A stretch of 64,000 nucleotides of DNA. It comes from Macrostomum hystrix (lineage: Eukaryota > Platyhelminthes > Macrostomidae). Location: contig CATNEN010000014.1 in the NCBI GenBank assembly GCA_950097015.1, positions 62,001-126,000 of the forward strand. The letters run 5' to 3'. Numbering within the stretch: position 1 is the first letter of the stretch; every line of letters begins with the position of its first letter. A program made the translations under genes and the position numbers. Under the pieces are notes generated by a model. The model was not told where the DNA came from. It made no database searches and worked only from the letters and a program-made list of their open reading frames with translations. Positions 32,743 to 43,043 of the stretch are shown in pieces.

Positions 32743-33448
32743 CTAAAATTATTGGATAAGAGACTTGCTACATCTCCACCTATATATCGAAATACACCAA
32801 AAAGTTGAAATAAAGATAGATATAAATCGTAGCTTATTGAGAACTTTTGATTTCTACGCGCTCTTACTTGAAGCATACTAGAATCTTTTAGATGTATTCT
32901 ACTTGTATATTAGCTTGTATATTAGTAGACGATGAGCAAATTCGGGTAAATTTGCTTTTCACTCTTCACTGTCTGTTTCTCATCTCACCTCGATCTAATT
33001 CTATCTGGTTCTCTACCTCTGCCCTCGTTCTCACACCTTTATGTCGTCTTGTGATTCGTCCGCCTCTCACATTTTCGCCTCTTTCTTACCCCCAGTCGCG
33101 TACTCTGCTGTTATTGCAACGCCAACCTCCCTCCAGTCAGTCCAGTGCTGAAATACAAATATATACTCCAGGGCCCTACATAAATACATCCTACGCTCTT
33201 TACAGTTTCTCTGTAACTTAATCTCGACTACCTGCAGGCCAGCCAAAAATAAATTCCTTGTTTTTTTCTCGACAGGCTTAGCTAAATGTTTGAATAAAGA
33301 GGGTCAATCACAAACGTTGATTAGGAGGTGTACAATCTACTGCCACACTCACGACTGAGGTTAGAGAGATAAGTTTTCTTCCTTCGCTACAGGCACTTTT
33401 TTACTGTTGCTGAGTATATAAACTTAGGTTAAGGCCTATATCCCCTGG
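32743..33448. other. Non-coding, pyrimidine-rich in part
   Basis: CT-rich between about 32960 and 33140. A 109-codon plus frame there is low-complexity and I do not take it as a gene. Confidence 0.45.
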
Positions 33449-33628
33449 GAACAGCGCAGGCGCCGGACTACAGCACAATTAGCTCAGCCATCACCACTGC
33501 CGCTGCCAAGACTCTGCCGCTTATGGAACCTGCGTCACGGCAACTTCCAGTTTGGGCGAGCGACCCGGAGGTCCGTGAGGCCCGCCGCACTGTCAAGCAG
33601 CTGGGGCGAGCCAGGCGACCGACATCCG
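33449..33628 (+). pseudogene. LINE family L3, left piece (before the L2 insertion)
   Basis: One frame reads ISSAITTAAAKTLPLMEPAS and LPVWASDPEVREARRTVKQL then GRARRPTS. This is the linker between endonuclease and RT in LINEs of the RTE/Jockey kind. It is cut at 33628 by the L2 insertion and continues, in register, at 37485 (DAEKALADAYASRQKAAV). Confidence 0.7.
33618..33628. repeat. Target-site duplication of the L2 insertion, left copy
   Basis: ACCGACATCCG, repeated at 37474-37484. The last bases of the element's CA-rich tail make one or two positions ambiguous. Confidence 0.9.
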
Positions 33629-36600
33629 CAGTGGAACCTCAACGGGCTACAGGCGCGTCGACCGGCACTTGAACGGCTGCTGGAGGAAAACAAAATAGAC
33701 ATCGCCCTTCTGCAGGAATCTAACCTCACCGAGAGAGAGCCCACACCCAAGCTCCGCGGTTACACCGTCCACCGCCGCGACCGGGTCGTCCACCGGGGGG
33801 GTGGCGGTCACCATGGAGGCCTGCTCACTCTGGTCAAACAAGGCCTGGCCCATGAAGAGGTGGAGGCGGGTCTGCGGACCCCCGTCAACGCGGCCCTGGA
33901 GCAGCTGACCATCCGTCTGTTCGGAGACAAGTCCAAGCCGCTGCACCTCACCAACCTCTACCGCCCACCTGTACGGCACTCCGACGCGGACGACCGAGAC
34001 GGGGCCCTACACACCAACGGCTGGCCCACCGATGGGCACTGGCTGCTGATGGGCGACCTCAACGCTCACGGTAGCTGGGACCCGAATGCTGATCCGGACC
34101 CCCCTGGAAGCGAGCTCGACGATTGGCTGAGCGACCACGGCTGGATGGCGCTCAACGACGGCAGTGCCACTAGAGTGAGCCCGGGGGGGGGTGAGTCGGC
34201 GCCCGACGTGTCGCTCTGCAGTGCTGTCTGGTCCAGCCGGATCAGCTGGCGCGTGGGGGACGCCATGGGGTCGGACCACCTCCCTCTGCTGCTGACCATC
34301 GCCTTCACCCAAACCCATGAGCGACGCCGCCCAGCTGGCTTCAACCTGCGACGGGCGGACTGGCCGACCTACGCGACGCGGGCGGGTGATTTTTTCCTGG
34401 GCTGGTCGGCGGACGGCTTTCGGTCCGTGGAGGCCGCCAATGCAGACTTCTGCCGCAGGATCCTGGACGCGGCGAGCTGCATCCCCAAGGGCAGAGTTAA
34501 GAAGGCCAAGAGCTGGTGGGACGAGCGATGCAGACGGGCCCAGGGCGCCACTCGCGGCGCCTTAGCGGCAGCCAGAGCCGCGCCAGGGGACTTGGAAGCC
34601 GCGGCGAGGTACCGCGCTGCCCGCGACCAAGCCGACCGAGTGTACCAACAGGCGAAGACCGAGTCCTGGCAAGGTTTCGTCGCGGAGCTGTCGGCCAGGT
34701 CCCCAGACAACAAGGTCTGGAACACCATCAGGGCCCTCGATGGCCGAGCGCATGAGCCGCTCCCTGACACCCCGCTCCGCAAGGGCAACAAGACCGCGAC
34801 CTCTGACCGGGAGAAGGCAGACATGGCGATGGCGACCTATGCGGAGGCAAGCCGACTCCGCGTTCCGAAGACAGATCAGCAGGCTGCCAGGAGGGAGGTC
34901 CGCCGCGCTCTGCAGAACGAGACGGACGACCTGCGGTCCACCCCGTTCCACCTGGCAGAGCTGGACGTCGTTCTGAGGGAGGTCGAGGGGAAGGCGCCGG
35001 GTCAAGACGGAGTTCTCCCGGCTTTTCTTCAAAACCTCCCGTCGATCGGACGGGTCGCCCTGCTCTCCCTGCTCAACCGGAGCTGGTTGGAGGGCAAGGT
35101 TCCATCGGGCTGGCGCACGGCCATCATCACGCCCATTGCCAAGAAGGGCAAGCCCAAGAGCGACCCGGCATCCTTCCGACCTGTCTCGCTGCTCAGCTGT
35201 GTCGGGAAGACGTTAGAAGCGATGGTGCAGCGCAGGCTGGCGGCCTGGGCGGAGGAGATCGGCCTGCTCCCGGACGCGCAGTCCGGGTTTCGCGCCAGCC
35301 GCAGCACGGTTGACGCCCTAGCGCAGCTGGCCCAGCCGGCCTTTGACGACCTGCAGACGCGGCCGATGACGAGGACCCTGGTGGCAGCGATCGACTTCTT
35401 CGCTGCTTTTGACCGAACCTGGCGCCTCGGGGTGCTGCGGCAACTGGCTCGAGCGAGCGCCCCGGGACGGTGGCTGCGCTGGATCCGCGCGTTTCTGGCT
35501 GACCGGAGAGCTCGAGTGCGCTGGGTTGATAGCATGAGCCGGCCCAAGATCCTGAAGGAGGGAGTCCCGCAAGGCAGTCCGTTGTCCCCGCTGCTATTCA
35601 ACATTGCGACCTGTACCCTGCCAGACGCCATCCAGTCCGCCGCCCCGCTCTGTAAGCCGCTGCAATACGCCGATGACCTGTCCATCAAGACGTCGGCGGG
35701 CACTGCGGCGGCAGCGGCGGAGAACATGCAACAAGCGCTGGAAGCGGCAGAAACCTGGTGCCAGCAGCATCACTTCGAACTGGCCCCAAACAAGACCGAG
35801 GCCCTGCTGGTGAGTACCCATCCCGTGGAGAATACCGAGGCCTTCCGCAACTCTGTTCAGCTCCAGGTCGGTGGGCAGACGATCAGCTGCCGGAAGGAGG
35901 CGCGCATCCTGGGGGTGTTCGTGGACTCCCAGGTCACCTTCGCCGAGCAGGCCCGTCGCGCGCTGGCTGCCATGCGGAGCCGGCTCAACGCCCTGCGGGC
36001 TGTGGCTTCCCGCCGGTGGGGAGCTGACGCTGATACGCTTCGTCGGCTCTACTGCGGCTACGTTCGCCCGGCGGGGCTGTACGCGGCGGAGGTGTGGTGG
36101 CCTTTTCTGGCTCGTACCCACCGGGAGCGGTTGGAGTCGATGAATTACGCCGCGGCCCGGGCCATCACCGGTGTCAGTCCCGGTGCCCGGGCTGCTGCGC
36201 TGATCGCGGACGCCGGGCTACAGCCCCTGGACATCATTTGCCGGATTCGGGCGGCTGAGCTCTACCTGCGATGCCGCCAGTTCAGCGAGGGCCACCCGCT
36301 GCGGAAGCTAACCGACGCCCCGCCGAACACGACGAGACTGCGGTCGAGAGGGGGCGGGACCCGCGGGTGCTGGAGAGAGACGGCGCTTGCGGCCCTGGAG
36401 GAGGCGGGATGTCACGCTCGGAACATTGAGGGGTGCGTTCCGCTCTCCTGCCTGCACCGGCCGTGGACCCCTCATCACTCGGCCCGCTTCGCTGCGGCGG
36501 ATGCTGGGCGCGAGGAGCCCCCGGAGGTCCGACGCGCGAGGGCCTTAGAACTGCTGGACTCCCTTCGCCGGAGCGACCCGCCGTACCTCGAAGTCTGGAC

Positions 36601-37447
36601 AGACGGGGCGGCGGAAGAAGGCTTCAGAAATGGCGGTGGAGGCTACATCATCCGGCGTAATGCTATCGGCCCCGACGTCAAGGGCAGTATCCCGACCGGA
36701 CGGTGGACCAGTTCGACCACTTCAGAAGCGGCCGCGGCGGCGGCGGGGCTCGAGGCAGCCCTCGGTCTCCTTCGGGGGAAGCCGAGCTCGGCGATCTGGC
36801 TGCTGTTCGACTCACGAGCCCTGTTCCAGCGGCTGCAGTCCTCGACCAAGTGCCTGCAAGACCACGCCACCGCGCAAGCCGCGATCCTGCTCCAACAGCT
36901 GGCCAGCGAGCACAGGCCAACGGTCATCTGGATCCCAGGGCATGCAGGCCTTGCGCTTAACGAGGCCGCCGATGAGCTGGCCCGGAGAGGGTCCGCCATG
37001 CAGCAAGACCCCCAGCCTGTCCCCGTGTCGGCCGCCAGGGCCGCCCTCCGTCGCCAGGGACGAACGGCCGAATTGGCTGAGTATAATCAGCTAGTTCCGG
37101 CGGACCACCCCCACAGGCTCTGCGGCGGAGCGCAGTTCATCCACCGGCCAGGCTGGCCGCGGACGGCCGAGGTGGCGCTGTACCAGCTTCGGGCCAACCG
37201 GGCGCCCTTCCTGCAGGCCACCCGGCATCGTTGGGGCCGCGACCCAACCGCTGCCTGCCCGCACTGCAATGCCCCCGAAGAAGACACCCGGCATTTCCTG
37301 TTAGACTGCCCCAGGTGGGCGGAGGAGCGCCGGCTTCACATCCCAGAGGCTATCAACGGCTCTATGTCCCCACTGCAGAACGACCCAGAAGGGGTGCGGG
37401 CCTTCGTCGAGGCGTCGGGCGCGCTGGCGCGCCCCCCGTATGCCTAG
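33629..37447 (+). CDS. L2 LINE polyprotein: APE endonuclease, reverse transcriptase, RNase H, zinc motif (open, 1,272 codons)
   Basis: The frame begins QWNLNGLQARRPALERLL, the start of an APE-type endonuclease. It continues ALLQESN (Glu), LMGDLNAHGSWD and GSDHLPLLL (Ser-Asp-His). The RT has APGQDGVLPAFL, FRPVSLLSCVGK, GFRASRSTVDAL, AIDFFAAFDRTW (first Asp), GVPQGSPLSPLLFN and YADDLSI. RNase H shows VWTDGAAEEG, SEAAAAAAGLEAAL, LLFDSRALF and WIPGHAGLALNEAADELA, so all four acidic positions are present. The C-terminus has CPHC, then H-x4-C (CX2CX8HX4C). No stop or frameshift is visible. The insertion lacks its own start codon. The frame happens to stay open 18 codons upstream into L3 as far as a GTG, which I do not take as a real start. 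It is recent, and is the best candidate here for a catalytically intact RT. Confidence 0.92.
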   Translation, partial: QWNLNGLQARRPALERLLEENKIDIALLQESNLTEREPTPKLRGYTVHRRDRVVHRGGGGHHGGLLTLVKQGLAHEEVEAGLRTPVNAALEQLTIRLFGDKSKPLHLTNLYRPPVRHSDADDRDGALHTNGWPTDGHWLLMGDLNAHGSWDPNADPDPPGSELDDWLSDHGWMALNDGSATRVSPGGGESAPDVSLCSAVWSSRISWRVGDAMGSDHLPLLLTIAFTQTHERRRPAGFNLRRADWPTYATRAGDFFLGWSADGFRSVEAANADFCRRILDAASCIPKGRVKKAKSWWDERCRRAQGATRGALAAARAAPGDLEAAARYRAARDQADRVYQQAKTESWQGFVAELSARSPDNKVWNTIRALDGRAHEPLPDTPLRKGNKTATSDREKADMAMATYAEASRLRVPKTDQQAARREVRRALQNETDDLRSTPFHLAELDVVLREVEGKAPGQDGVLPAFLQNLPSIGRVALLSLLNRSWLEGKVPSGWRTAIITPIAKKGKPKSDPASFRPVSLLSCVGKTLEAMVQRRLAAWAEEIGLLPDAQSGFRASRSTVDALAQLAQPAFDDLQTRPMTRTLVAAIDFFAAFDRTWRLGVLRQLARASAPGRWLRWIRAFLADRRARVRWVDSMSRPKILKEGVPQGSPLSPLLFNIATCTLPDAIQSAAPLCKPLQYADDLSIKTSAGTAAAAAENMQQALEAAETWCQQHHFELAPNKTEALLVSTHPVENTEAFRNSVQLQVGGQTISCRKEARILGVFVDSQVTFAEQARRALAAMRSRLNALRAVASRRWGADADTLRRLYCGYVRPAGLYAAEVWWPFLARTHRERLESMNYAAARAITGVSPGARAAALIADAGLQPLDIICRIRAAELYLRCRQFSEGHPLRKLTDAPPNTTRLRSRGGGTRGCWRETALAALEEAGCHARNIEGCVPLSCLHRPWTPHHSARFAAADAGREEPPEVRRARALELLDSLRRSDPPYLEVWTDGAAEEGFRNGGGGYIIRRNAIGPDVKGSIPTGRWTSSTTSEAAAAAAGLEAALGLLRGKPSSAIWLLFDSRALFQRLQSSTKCLQDHATAQAAILLQQLASEHRPTVIWIPGHAGLALNEAADELARRGSAMQQDPQPVPVSAARAALRRQGRTAELAEYNQLVPADHPHRLCGGAQFIHRPGWPRTAEVALYQLRANRAPFLQATRHRWGRDPTAACPHCNAPEEDTRHFLLDCPRWAEERRLHIPEAINGSMSPLQNDPEGVRAFVEASGALARPPYA

Positions 37448-37473
37448 CGAGGGATCTGAACCAACACACACAC
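33629..37473 (+). mobile_element. LINE family L2 insertion, 3,845 bp
   Basis: It lies between ACCGACATCCG repeats and splits LINE L3. It starts inside the endonuclease frame (CAGTGGAACCTC) and ends with a very short 3' UTR and a (CA)n tail (CCAACACACACAC). The polyprotein frame is open throughout. ORF1 and any 5' UTR are absent. Confidence 0.9.
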
Positions 37474-37484
37474 ACCGACATCCG

Positions 37485-39315
37485 ATGCCGAGAAGGCCCT
37501 GGCAGACGCCTACGCAAGTCGACAGAAAGCCGCTGTCACCTCTGTCGGGCCTGAACGGCAGAACAGGGTCGTCTGGTCGGTCGTGAACGCCCTCACCGGT
37601 CACAAAAAGAAGGCGGCGCTCAACCTGGCTGGCGACACTGCCGAGGAGCGCAGAAACAAGCTGCGCACCTTCTTCGCCGCCATTGTCAACGCGCCGCCGA
37701 CTCTGCCGAACGACATGCCGCTGCCCCCCGAGGTGGTGCTACCGCGGCAGGAGAACTTCGACACCAGTCCAGTGACCAGCACCGACATCGTGGAGTTCGC
37801 CCGCAGGGCCCCAGGAGGCCGCGCCCCCCGGTCCGGATGAGGTCCCCGTCGAGGCGCTGCGAGTCACAAGGGTTGCCACCGAGGTGGCCCGCGTGATGAA
37901 CGGCGTCCTAGCGGAAGGCCATGCGCCCCGCGAGTGGACCCAGGCCACCATCGTCGGCATCCCGAAGAAGCCGGGCACTACGGGGAAGGAGGAGCATCGC
38001 GGAATCTCGCTCATGTCCTGTGCCGCGAAGCTGTTCAACGGGTGCTGCGGTACGAGCTTAACGGGTTCCGGCCCCGTCGCGGCAAGATGACTCAGATCCT
38101 GGCCCTCCGCCGCATCGCCGCCTCGGGGAGGCGCGCATCCACCAGTCAAGCCTTGTCGTCATCTTTGTTGACTTCCTCAAGGCTTTCGACTCGGTGGCCC
38201 ACGGCGCGCTGCTCACGTACTCCGTGCCTACAACATACCGCAGCAGCTGATCTCCGCCATCATGGCGCTGTATCAGGACACCGCCGCTGTGGTAGCGGAC
38301 TGTCGGACCGTCGGACCTGTTCAGCACTACCTCCGGAGTGCTGCAGGGTGACACTCTGGCGCCCTTTCTCTTCGTGCTGGTGATGGACTGGGTGCTCAGG
38401 ACCATCCTGCCGACTGCAAAGGACGGTTTTCGGCTTCAAAGGCGCACTAGTCGACGGCGCCCTGAGAAGAAGCTGTCTGTCCTCGGCTACGCGGACGACC
38501 TCACCCTGCTGTCTACGACGGCTTAAGGCGCCCAATGGCTGCTAGATGGCCTGACAGCGGCGGAGGTGAGGGTCGGCCTCGCTATCAACGCCATGAAGAC
38601 CGAGGTGCTGACGGTGCCGCATAACCTACCTGTCGAGATTCGACTACGAGACGGTGACGGCCCCGGGACCGCGCTCCCGAAGTGCCGTCAGTTCGTCTAC
38701 CTCGGCAGACTGGTGCCTGACGTGGGCGACGACCTGGCGAGACGGCGCGGCAAGGCCTGAGCCGCCTTCCGTTCTGTGCGGGCGGTGCTGCTCTCCGAGG
38801 CCCTGTCGAACGGCGCCAGGTCCCAGCTGTTCCAGGCGGTTGTCGAGACCGCCCTATTGTACAATGCTGAGACCTGGATGATGACCGGGGCGCTCGAGGC
38901 GCAGCTCGACATGGCGCATGCGCCCTAGTTCGCGCCGCTTTCGGTGCCCGCAGCGGCGCTGGCAGCGAGACAACCGAGTCCCTCTACCAGCGTGCGTGCC
39001 TAGCGCGGCCTTCTGTCCTGCTGAGTCAGCGGCGCCTGCCGCTGGCCGGGCATGTCATCCGTGCCGAAGCCTACTTGCCCAGAGCCGCTGCAGGATGTCC
39101 TGCATGATTGTGGACCTCGCAGGGACCGCGCTGGCGCGGCCAGGGACGATCAGCTCGCTATGTCGACCGTCTTTTTGAACACGCCCGAGCACCCAGCCAG
39201 GTGGCCGGAGTGAAGCATGTCAGAGACCTGGCTCTGAAACGCGCGATTTGAGCTCCCCCCTCTTGGCCACTTATGTGGTCGGCGTAAGGCATAACTATTA
39301 TTATTATTATTATGG
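37485..39315 (+). pseudogene. LINE family L3, right piece (RT and 3' end)
   Basis: It reads VVWSVVNALTGHKKKAAL, APGPDEVPVEALR (after a frameshift), REWTQATIVGIPKKPGTTGK, EEHRGISLMS, VVIFVDFLKAFDSVAHGALL (first catalytic Asp), SGVLQGDTLAPFLFVLVMDW and LGYADDLTLLS. The thumb region follows with FVYLGRLVPDVGDDL and VETALLYNAETWMM. No RNase H follows, which fits an RTE-like element. Stops occur near 38524 and 38758. The 3' end is GGCATAACTATTATTATT, an (ATT)n tail at 39292-39315. Confidence 0.8.
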
Positions 39316-40825
39316 GCCATAATTACACGCAAATTAGATTATAAGCGCTTAAAAAATCAGCAAGCTGAGCAGTTTACATTAAGTCTCATTAAGTCTCACT
39401 TTGCGATTTCTACGCTTTCGCCTTCCAGAGCTGTCAGTGTAGTCCTTAGCTTCATTAAGACTCGCTTGCTTGATTGGAGCGAGCTCTTTCCGTGTGGTGT
39501 GAGTATTCTTGCTTAGGTTTAGCATTTAAGGTACAGATCTTAGAGATTTAGTATAGTTTGATTGGATGACAATACTTGCTTGCAACAGCGAGGCGGCATG
39601 CCGCTGCTCAAGCCACTGTTTTCTTGGACCGGCAACTTAAGTAATGTCGTCTAAATACATAGAAACTCACCAGGATTGAATGCATAGATACGAGCGAATT
39701 CCATAACAATACATATCTAGATATGTGCCTTCGTGGCGACAGCCTCCTGTGAAAAGTCAACCAAGAATGACAGAATAATTTATTAGTGATTCCAAACTGC
39801 ACTCACGCAGATATTATTCCGCTTTCTGCATCGATGAACTCAGCCATTGTTATTCATTTATCACTTTGACAGTAGTAATACAGAAATACTTCTGTGTTGG
39901 TAAAACACTCATGCAAGTCACCTTACAATTCTCAATAAGATTACACACTGATAATACCAGGCTTGAGTTGTCCAATATTCTATTGGACTATTATTAACAC
40001 AATAAAATGAACGCTATCTGATTAAAAAATTCCACAGTTCCACTATTCATTGCGACATGCTTTAGACAGGGAGTTTGACAGAAGTCCACCATAAGTCTGC
40101 CGGTCGTGCTTTTTCTTTCGTTTGTTCGTTCAGGCTACGTATCTTGAAGCCGTATGGCTTCAAGAGGAAAGTCAGTTGCGCCAAAAACTATAAATAAATG
40201 ACGACACTACTGTAAGGAGCAAGAGGGCCGTCGCCCCACCTCCGGAATCGTCAAAACCCTCATGCTGGTCAAAATTCACGCTCTCGACGGTTATTTGCTT
40301 GTCCGTGGGCCGAAGTAATCGTCAAAGAGCTCCAGAAGCTCATGGGTTTTTCGCTCGCTGAACAGAGGCAGCTGAACCGTCAAGCACCGACACTTCAGTT
40401 TTAAAGGTGTTGACATGTCCAAAGCAACTTTCAGTGATAAGATGCAGAAACAAGTTCACGCTGCGCTTTTCTTCAGTTAATTATTCTAGTTGCCTTGAGG
40501 TAAATAAAAAATCTCTGCTGCCAGCGTTTCCAAGACTCATTGGAGTCCGCCTCCAATTCTTCATGCACGTCGGCCTCAGGTCCATGTAGAATTTAGCTTC
40601 TTTAACTTCAACTTAGCTAACTTTAACTTGTAACTTGCATTTTAACTATAGCTGTAAATTAATGCATGTAGCTACATTAAATGGGTGCTCCACTTGAGGT
40701 GCTCTCGTCTTACACGGTTTTTTATATTGTTGTACCTAGCAGCTCGGTTCACTTATGCGAGACCTGCTTGTCATAGTTTCTCCCACAGATATAATTATAT
40801 AGATGTATAATATTTCTCTCGATTT
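39316..40825. other. Mostly non-coding; weak gag-like trace
   Basis: No clear gene. On the minus strand near 40250-40390, ELLELFDDYFGPRTSK recalls the gypsy gag 'LF..YF.P' region but is too short to call. Confidence 0.35.
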
Positions 40826-41152
40826 GAAAGTTTAACTGAGGCTGAGACTGAGGCATTGATATCCGGCACGGTACCTCCAAAGACCATTAAGAAGTGCGAG
40901 TGGATGTTGTCTATTTTCAAGGACTGGCACGCATTCGAAAAGCAAGAATGGGCGACAAATGGTGGACCATCTCTCATGGACATGGAGGAATTTGAAAAGG
41001 GTGAATTGAAATTTCTATTGAAGCTGTTCGTCCTGGAATCCGGACAAAACGAAACGATACTCGGCTGGTACGCTGAAATACTTTTTCTCCATGCTACAGT
41101 GCCACATGCGCAACGTGTACCATTGTCGGAATTATATTCCTCCAATTCTTAG
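40826..41152 (+). pseudogene. Crypton/DUF3504 N-terminal domain remnant (copy C)
   Basis: The 98-codon frame gives ISGTVPPKTIKKCEWMLSIF then KDWHAFEKQ, later MDMEEFEKGELKFLLKLFVL then ES. This fits the 'vP..T.....W.l..F..W' and 'M..EL...L..FVLE' pattern of the DNA-binding N-terminal domain in Crypton recombinases and Crypton-derived host proteins. The catalytic domain is not seen nearby. It could instead be an exon of a Crypton-derived gene. Confidence 0.4.
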
Positions 41153-41499
41153 TCTTGCGTTCATAATGTAATTTTAGTCCCTTCAGCACCTTAGTTGCAG
41201 CTAGCCTTATTTATTGTCTATGACCTCATCATTTGCGTTTACCACCTTTATATCTATGTACCAGACCTCCTCTCCGATACAGGTTGCTCTTAGCTTGCTC
41301 CCCTCTAGAAATTAACCTTGACGGCGCTGACGAGTGCAATGTCTATACGGAGTCGAGGAGAACGAATTCCAATCAGGGTGGCCTGAAGGCGCGCAGAAAC
41401 AACAAAAAGTTGTCAAGGCGTTCCACTCTGCGGACTGTGAGAAATGTGTAGTCTGCCTGTACCTAAAATAATGTTAGTGTTCGTCCTGCCAAGTGCGCA
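41153..41499. other. No recognisable feature
   Basis: Short frames only; no family recognised. Confidence 0.4.
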
Positions 41500-43010
41500 T
41501 CTGCTCTGTTTCTATCCGCCAATGAAAACTGGATTCCAACCAATGAAAAGGCTTGGTACACAGTGCAACCGGTTGGCAAAAAATGTGCCTTCCAACCTCG
41601 TGACAGACACCGTTTCTGAATTTCGTCCGAACAGCACCGCACGGTATACAAATCAGAGTCAATTCGCAAGGCTTGTGAGGCGGGCATCGAACGCGGTGAT
41701 ATCGCCCGGGTCACCGGTCACTCTGATGCCTAGGAGTTGGAACAGTATATCAACCAGTGTGGCGGCCGCTCTCTCCAGCGCCCTGCATGGTGCTAGGGCG
41801 GCCACCCCAACCTTAGGTTTTGACTTGCACTTGCGCTTGGCCGGGCAGTGTGCATAGGGCTTAAGCTCATGTACACGCGCCGGCCTATAAATCACTCTCT
41901 TTTGAAACGCGCTTCACTTAACCTAAGGGGAGCCAGCCTGGTCAAGCGAGCTGCCTTCTTTGGCGAGGGCGTCCGCTGCCCCGCCTTAGCGAGGGGAGTC
42001 CGCAGTGCCCTGGGACCCACACCAGGCTTATCTTGCCGCCAATGTTGTTTCAGCTGCGGGCAATGCTGGTCGCGAGCGAGTCGTTCCAGCACCCTTGCCG
42101 TCTGGCGATCGATACCAGGGCTGATGCGCTATCGTAGGCGATGGCTGCGGTGTTCCAGCCTGTCGTTCTGATCAGCTGAAGCTTATAATCTACGGTAAGC
42201 TCTGCGTACCATTCCGACCGGAACGGATATGTTGCACAAACTGGATCAGATCTGAAGAAGAAGTTAAGAGCGTCGTCAAAGGCGACCAGTTTGGCTTGCG
42301 TGGAGGAGCATTCGAGGCCAGCGGGATGGCTGCTACTCCCGATTTCGCCGTTTTCGCGGTCGAATGTGATCCAACCCGCATCTCCGCGTCTGTCGGCAGT
42401 CGTGGAGCCGTCCGTGAACAGGGTGATATCAGCTGGCTTGTCATTGAGCCTGTTCTCGGCTTCCTGCCGGTTGGCTTGGGCAGTGTCCAGCTTGTGGATG
42501 GAGTTGTGATCGAGCTCAAGCGTCTGGTTTGTATGACAATGCAGGGGACAGAAAGTCGATGGTGCTCTTTATAGCTTTGGCTTTGGCTGGGTTTGGTAGG
42601 TTGGCAGGCCAGTTGCTATAATGGCACCATTCTCGCGAACACGGGCGCTGGAGACGTGCCTGAAGTGTGTTACTGGCTGCTTTGCTGCGGTTGATGTCAA
42701 GTCCGAGCCTGCAGCGCTTGTCGAAGCGAGTGAGCGCTTGTCGAAGCGAGTGAGCGAGTCAAGCTTTCCACGGCTCGCGATAGTTGTCAGGCCGGTTTTG
42801 GCGAGGAGAGCTTCGGCTGAAGTGCTGTTGAGCGCACTGGTGATGAGGCGGACCGCGGCGCCTGGCAGCGCTCGAGCTTTTCGACTTGGATGGTGCTGCC
42901 CAGGGCATCCAGACTGCTGCGGCGTACTCGAGCACCGGTCTAATAAGGGCGAGGTAGGCGACACCGATTGTGCTGTCGTCCATTCCCCATTCCCGGCCAC
43001 CTATGCGCCT
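41500..43010 (-). pseudogene. RNase H-bearing LINE, 5'-truncated 3' end
   Basis: Read leftwards, the RT thumb (VAYLALIRPVLEYAAAVWMP) comes first. After shifts comes RNase H with DITLFTDGSTTADRRGDAGW, LECSSTQAKLVAF, YDSASALVS and SLVWVPGHCGL. The remaining C-terminal part near 41.5-41.9 kb is too broken to classify. RNase H sequence and spacing differ from L1 and L2, so this is a further family. A 20-bp direct duplication (GCGCTTGTCGAAGCGAGTGA-like) lies near 42717-42757. Confidence 0.7.
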
Positions 43011-43043
43011 GAGCAGGTGCCGTCTTTGCCTGGCTTTTTGGAT

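Noticed and set aside
32892-33221. 109-codon plus-strand frame
   Set aside because: Pyrimidine-rich, low-complexity peptide without domains, splice context or conserved motifs.
33523-33681. Short ATG frame overlapping the start of the L2 polyprotein
   Set aside because: Its first part is L3 linker sequence and its last part is out-of-frame L2; it arises from the insertion joint.
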